NCBI GenBank assembly: GCA_021234155.1
Contig: JAJEKV010000057.1
Location: 3,195,821-3,259,820 of the forward strand
DNA from: Isoetes taiwanensis
Taxonomy: Eukaryota > Streptophyta > Lycopodiopsida > Isoetales > Isoetaceae
Direction: 5' to 3'
DNA: 64,000 nucleotides
The translations under genes were made by a program, and so were the position numbers. The notes beneath the pieces are model-generated. The model had not been told where the DNA came from. It saw nothing but the letters and a program-made list of their open reading frames with translations, and searched no databases. This document shows positions 58,701 through 64,000 of this stretch, one piece after another (the first letter of the stretch is position 1; each line of letters starts with the position of its first letter).

Positions 58701-59115
58701 ATGGCACGTCAAGCAAAGTTTAGGCTATGGCAGGGGCTTGCCAGGTCTGGCAGGGCTAGGCAGGCTATGGCAGGGCTGTGGCCAGGCTAGGCAAGGCCAA
58801 GAGGCAGTTGGTTGGGCTATGGCAATGTCAGGCAAATGTTGGAGCCTAGCTCAACATTATTCTGTGCGCTGACTTCCAAAGGCTATGGGGTCTCTGGCTG
58901 TAAAAAGTGTGCTTAGAATCCAATTTGGGGACCCAAAATCGCTGTCAGAGCACCTTTTGGGAGTTTGGGGGTTTTGGAGCTAGAGAGAGATTGTAAACCC
59001 TAGAGAGAGAAAGCCAGAAAGGGGCAAATCAAGGGGGCTCTATGCAAGGGCAGTGGGGGCGCTAGAGAGAGAGTGAGGGCGCTAGAGAGAGATTGAGGAG
59101 GGCGCTGGGCCAGAA
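58701..59115 (-). promoter_or_regulatory. LINE 5' leader
   Basis: GC-rich leader upstream of ORF1 with repeated GGCTATGGCAGGG-like phrases (plus strand 58725-58830) and CTAGAGAGAGA repeats (58980-59095). An internal promoter is expected in such leaders; no specific site can be named. Confidence 0.4.
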
Positions 59116-60554
59116 TAAGTGTTCTATATGCTAGACAAGGATGAAAAAATTGAACTTTATTCAAGTAGTAAAATTTACATGCACAATCTTTAAAATGCCA
59201 CCAAGAAGGAACACGACTTTCAAAATATGTCAATATTAAAATGCCACAAATAGAGGCTTATTAGAAATTGTTTTCGAGAAGCAAAGACAGGGAAGAACTA
59301 CTAGCCACTCCGTACCCATTGCAAGTATTGATCTGGAAGTAAAACCGATGCATTTTTAGTGTGACCAAGAAGTATAGAGCACAGTATCTTTAGACAAGGT
59401 AAAATGTAATTTGCATCTAGACAAGGTAAGATGTAATTTGCATGATTCATCTATGGAAAAACTATACAGACAAACCATGCATGTATGCAACAAAAATAAG
59501 ATATGGAAGGACACATACTATGTACAATGGAGCATCAGATTGTTGTCACGCGATCCATGGTATGCCCATTGCATGTACTCCTTTCCAGCTGACCCAATCA
59601 ATCTTCAAAGTTTCCATATTCATTTTCAAACTATTTAATATACGGTATATAAAAACTTGTACATGCATACCCCACAAACGAGGATCGCTATGTACGGTCC
59701 AGATCTTGGAATAAATGGCAAATATGCCCATCCGACAGCAATCGCTGCCCTACGTAACCCCCCGTGTGAATATGCACCCAAACCAAAGGGGGTTTAAGGG
59801 GGATTTTTATTTAAATGTGTCAAATGCAATGGTTTGTGTTAATAATGTTAATGGTTTGTGTTAAGTAAAAAAATTTTTGGCCCCTTCGGGGCCTTAAAGA
59901 TGGTGTAGGGGCGTAGATATAAACATTACCTAATACTGTAATGATGGATGGTATATCATAGCCTCACAAATCTAACAAACTAGAGGTGCTCAAATTATGG
60001 AAACAAAAACATTGCATAGAATTAGACATATAATATTATACCAATACCAATATTAATACACGAGGTAGTATGTGATAATAGAACTAATAATGAATAAGTC
60101 TTATCCACGAGACATTCTATTTCTGTGATGCCAAATTGCCGATCAATCAAGCCATTGGCTAAATTCCAAGGAAGCAGACGGTTATACATCAAAAGTGCCT
60201 AAAATCTCATTATCGACTGGCATGATTGCGTTCACTATAATATTGCCACATTTTCTATGGCTTCCCAACATATATTCGTGTTAATACATAAAGGAATAAC
60301 GTAAAGTAGGCCAGCACATAATAGAAAAAGTACAAACATGCCAATCCACCTGAATATGTACAGAGAAGAAGAAAGCTGGTTAACAAGAGTTGCAGCTCGA
60401 GTTTTAACCGCTTCTACTTGAAGATCATGTCTTCCTGGCATCCTAAGGATCTAAAAGTATAAACAGCAATAATTTTAGGGAGCTTCTACTTGAAGATCAT
60501 GTCTTCCTGGCATCCTAAGGATCTAAAAGTATAAACAGCAATAATTTTAGGGAC
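59116..60554. other. intergenic; GC hairpin and an exact 72-bp tandem duplication
   Basis: A perfect short hairpin GGCCCCTTCGGGGCC lies at about 59879-59893 after a run of A and T. A 72-bp unit (starting GCTTCTACTTGAAGATC) is duplicated in tandem at 60410-60481 and 60482-60553 without any difference that I see. TAATGGTTTGTGTTAA also repeats near 59840. No gene is seen. Confidence 0.6.
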
Positions 60555-61679
60555 TTGCCTGATGCCCTAATCTCTCGAAAAGTCCTTGGGAGGGGTGAAC
60601 CGTAACCACTTTGGGTAGCTCCCCGCTTTCGACATCAAACTCATAAACCCTGAATAGAAACCCACCGTGCTTTGTGCTACATTTGTAGTCACCAATTTTA
60701 TCCCTTCAAATGCCACATCGCTTTTAATATATTGAGGGAGTCTAGGATTGTGCCGGCCGTGATTATCTTTCCTTTAGAAATTTCTCCACTTTGTTACACG
60801 AATTGCATGTTTGCCCTCGAGACGCCAAAGGCAAGCCTTGATGATTTAATCACCTTAACTTTGTGTTGGTAACCATCTATACAAGCCGATGTCATCCGAA
60901 CAAGAAAGGCAAAGATTTACATGGGATATGGCATTGGCTAGATGTCGAGACGCCGCCGCGATATGTCTTGAACTTTAGTGGCATGTCGGTGCCATTACGA
61001 CCATTGGTGGCGTAAACGGACCGCCACTTTCTTGCAAGAAATGCGGAATAATAACAACAGATCGCGAAGCGCGTAGCGCCGCAGATGAAGGGACTCTTCA
61101 AGGAACTGGTCCATGGTTTTCACCACTTGCTTACCATAAATAACTAACTTGATAAGAGCTCCAGCACCAAGAAGAATAGTAGCAAGGTCTGAATTGAAAG
61201 ATTGTCTTTGTGCCATAATTAAGTTGCCCCCAATGCTAGCCCGGTTTCAGACATGTGAAGAAGCCACCTTTTCCAAATGATCCGTAATATAGTGGTAGGG
61301 ATGCTTGTCTTGTTCCTCCACATTTGCTGCTCCTTGAAAGCTAGTGCCAGCTTTAAAATCTTTCATAAATTCTATTAGCTTCTGAAACGTAATAGCAGCA
61401 CCCATTTCAACCCCACTTTTCTCATGTTTCAGGACGAGAAGTTCTGGCACATGACTGTTTAGCAGATTTACTGTTGGAGTCCATCGAGCACAAAATAAAC
61501 CTACAATGCAAGCCAAACAGAATAAAAGAACAGACAAGATACATACCGGAACAAAAAAATTCCAATGAAACATCAGAACACTGCATGCGGAGTTCTGAAA
61601 CATCAGCTTCCAGTTTGTAGGTACCAGAGGTAAACAGATAAATGTAAGCAGGTTCCATGCTTCCTCCGGCATCAATCAA
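60555..61679 (-). pseudogene. aldehyde oxidase pseudogene (FAD-binding region)
   Basis: Minus-strand pieces match the FAD domain of plant aldehyde oxidases (molybdo-flavoenzymes): VPELLVLKHEKSGVEMGAAI and TFQKLIEFMKDF, HYITDHLEKVASSHV, a TGA, then NRASIGGNLIMAQRQSFNSD and LATILLGAGALIKLV. Further pieces, FLVRMTSACIDGYQ, SRLAFG and GKIITAGTILDSLNILK, come from the flavoprotein C-terminal subdomain, and GFLFRVYEF near 60630 from its end. Normal enzymes have V-R-N at the stop, so CGA became TGA at about 61247-61249. Other frame changes and the lack of the [2Fe-2S] and molybdopterin domains confirm a dead fragment. The 61679-61540 frame with a GTATGT donor precedes it and is not recognisable as oxidase. 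Confidence 0.8.
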
Positions 61680-64000
61680 TTGCTATTTTTCCCCAAAATG
61701 AAGTTATGGGTACTCAAAAACTAGATCCCTAAACCAAAATCCCAACAAGGGAGGCACAAATTCGAAAACCCACGATGTTTTCCTGCAAATCGGTAGAAAA
61801 TAGACAATGGGTCCGACGGAATGGGATGGGGAAAAGGGCAGGGCGGTGCCAGAGGAGGTCGAACAGATCTCGGTTGCCTCCATTCATAGAGATAGAGAGA
61901 ACACGCCAAAAAAGGCCCTAGAAATTAAGACCTCGATTATGGCACTAATCCACACAACCCTAAAAAAAGACCCTAAAAAATAATGGACCACAAGATTTGC
62001 CCCCTTTTCTAAAATCAACGGCTACCAAAAGGGTGCACTCTAGAAATACTATTTAGTAGACTTGGATGAATACGGCCACCAAATCATATGAAAACCTTAG
62101 AGATAACAGTACAAAAACAGAAAAAAAAACCCCCTGTTATAATGCTACATATTCATAAAATTAACGAATAATGGGAGCACCTTGTGGTGCAAATAAGCCT
62201 TCAAATTTCATCATCCCCACGATTTTCTCAACGAAACCCTGCATTTCTTCCTGCCATATGAAGATATCCAATTTCTTACCTTCATGATAGTTTAATCACG
62301 CATTTGCAGTTTAAATGAAGCAACTAGCAAAGAGCATAACAGATCCAAGCAATGCACAGCACAAAAACTGCCTAGAAAACTTATAATAAAACAGGGAAGG
62401 ATCACCACAATGCGAGAGCCTATGCTAAAACTAGCAACCAATGCATTCTAAGGCAACCAAACCTATGCCTAGAACACTGCCACCGTATATGCACCCCTTA
62501 TAGCAGAACCAGCACAAACCTACTAGCAACTAGCAACAAGAGCACGTATCCTTCCAGACATTTTTCAGCAATATTTATACTTTGTGACAAGCCTTAGCTT
62601 TAAAAGAGCATGCACATAGAATATTTCCATGTGCTGGAAGCAAGAAATTCTTATAGTTTAGTCTTATACAGTCTATCCAGTTAATAGAGGCATTTCTGAT
62701 TGTTAATATATGGGGCTCATAAACAAGCAGATCTGTGTTCATTTCTACAAATTAATAGTGATACTAGCAACACTAATCATCAAAGTTTGGGTGGCTGGAA
62801 CTAAGCATTCTAGCCAAAGCATCTAAGTTGTCATAGGCTAACCTGAATATATGTGCTCCACCATCATACTTCTTGCTATTTGAGCGTCCACAGCAGAGCT
62901 GCATAAGAGGTCTATGGCCAAAAAAATCAACCTCTATTCTTCACAGCTAAGGGAGTCTTATTTACTTAGAGATTCAGACCGCGGTATCAACAATGAACCT
63001 GAAGTCAATAAACAAGAATCCAGAACTAAGAACTGGGTGTAGAATCGTTTGTGTTTGAAAACCACCTGGAATTGCTAAAGTTTGCATCTACTTTGAATGG
63101 TAAAGAAAAAATAAAAGATGAACAGCAAACCTGTCTTCAGCTAAGTCCTGGACCATAAGCGAATTACTCTGGCTGTTTCAGCATCCATTTTATATTTCCA
63201 AATGCCGGGTATGGTATCTTTGCCAGTTTTGGCCATCTATCTGTTCAACACTCTGATCATTGGGGTTTTACGGTGGATATGCAGCTTAATCTTCAAAGAT
63301 TCAAAGCCCTCCTTAATCTTCCAAATGCATCAGGCTATATTTGCACAGGTCGGATAAACCAGTCCTGTACAAGAGTTCTTCCACCTGATTAGGCCCTAAA
63401 AGCACAACACCTGTATACGATGTGCACAGGCCAGAATCCATTTTTAATCTAGCCAATAGCATACAAATACCCTAAATCGAAATGCAAAGCACTCTAGTTG
63501 ATTCTTCAAGTGGAAATGGCAGATCCAGCATGTATTTTCGCTTGCTACCATTCCTGCGACCACAGTGGCCGCATGCAAAATCCGGAAATAGGGTTTCTCT
63601 GCCCTAAACTGATGTTTAGCACCTTTGAAAATTTTCAAAGATTAAGCATATGCCATATGCATTAACAACCAATTTTCAGGCATAATTTCCGTCAACCTTT
63701 AAACCATCTTTAAACCATGAAGGCTAGATATTATTATCCATATGGTCTTGATATTATTTCAGTTCTCCACATGGTTAATGGGAAACTCAATATAGTGCAA
63801 GCATTTCCACAATAATTTCATCTAGGAAAAATATCATGGAAAGCTTTATGCCCTGAGATAATTTTCAAAACATGTCAAATATGTGGCCATACATCCAAAG
63901 GCCGAATTCTAACATCCAAATTGGCCCTAACCATATGTATTCTTTTAAGTCTTATGCAAAGTTGAGCGGGATCTCCAACTTAGTCTCAAACTTTTCCTTT
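61680..64000. other. AT-rich, nothing recognised
   Basis: No convincing coding frame, repeat or RNA gene in the last 2.3 kb. Short phrases such as AAACCATCTTTAAACCAT (near 63700) repeat locally. It may be intronic or old, unrecognisable transposon sequence. Confidence 0.4.

Larger units (their letters stand above)
53637..59115 (-). mobile_element. LINE array unit 4, near full length (about 5.5 kb)
   Basis: Contains, on the minus strand, a GC-rich 5' leader (59115 to about 58700), ORF1 (to 58022), ORF2 (about 57720 to 53813) and the 3' tail (to 53637). It continues through the point where units 1-3 begin (about 56090). The composition is clearly more GC-rich than the flanks. Because all three shorter units share one truncation point and lie immediately downstream, they look like products of one process. 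The clade is uncertain: endonuclease and reverse transcriptase are present with a C-terminal zinc motif and no RNase H that I can see. Confidence 0.88.

Noticed and set aside
59879-59893. GGCCCCTTCGGGGCC hairpin resembling a bacterial terminator
   Set aside because: No bacterial-type gene upstream and the T run precedes rather than follows the stem on the plus strand; in nuclear DNA it has no expected role.

Overview
The window looks like nuclear DNA from a large, repeat-rich land-plant genome. Support comes from introns with GT-AG borders, plant-type genes (an eight-cysteine lipid-transfer-like protein, a decayed PPR gene, a MOS11-like gene, an Hsp90 co-chaperone of the Aha1/Hch1 type) and many plant transposon classes. 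A fern or another non-flowering vascular plant fits the style of the PPR repeats and the LINEs, but this is inference. I see no tRNA, rRNA, CRISPR array or bacterial operon.

Layout. 0.66-2.2 kb (+): last exons of a helical-repeat (HEAT/ARM-like) protein. 3.6-6.8 kb (-): decayed LINE with DUF4283-type ORF1 and an endonuclease, joined directly to a LINE 3' tail. 7.9-9.0 kb: local repeats and an L1 3' end. 10.3-12.2 kb (+): PPR pseudogene. 12.9-13.3 kb (+): receptor-kinase fragment. 13.8-16.8 kb: lipid-transfer-like gene (-) plus a truncated copy carrying two expanded microsatellites, with a complex direct and inverted repeat between them. 18.8-20.0 kb: 1,255-bp transposon with a 9-bp target duplication, packed with GCTTAAGC palindromes. 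20.8-23.5 kb: Ty1/copia relic split by an L1. 24.1-25.2 kb: two LINE relics. 27.8-30.2 kb (+): intact six-exon Aha1/Hch1-type gene. 32.6-34.0 kb (+): ParB-like domain gene or pseudogene abutting a MULE transposase zinc-knuckle tail. 35.9-37.3 kb (-): intact four-exon MOS11-type gene. 40.0-40.7 kb: F-box/LRR-like remnants. 43.0-43.5 kb: MITE with perfect 9-bp target duplication. 43.6-46.1 kb: Ty3/gypsy LTR with RNase H fragment, cut by a CACTA end. 46.3-59.1 kb (-): GC-rich LINE in four head-to-tail units of about 2.46 kb, the fourth extending to a near full-length 5' end. 60.6-61.7 kb (-): aldehyde-oxidase pseudogene. The last 2.3 kb hold nothing I recognise.

Only three loci look functional: the Aha1/Hch1-type gene, the MOS11-type gene and the lipid-transfer-like gene; the HEAT/ARM-like exons may also belong to a live gene. 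They are unrelated single genes, not a pathway. The strongest oddities are the tandem LINE array, the concentration of inter-copy differences at CTG/CAG sites (probably read-calling error at methylated CHG cytosines), the palindrome-packed MULE-like element, and the ParB-like gene fused to or inserted in a MULE end.
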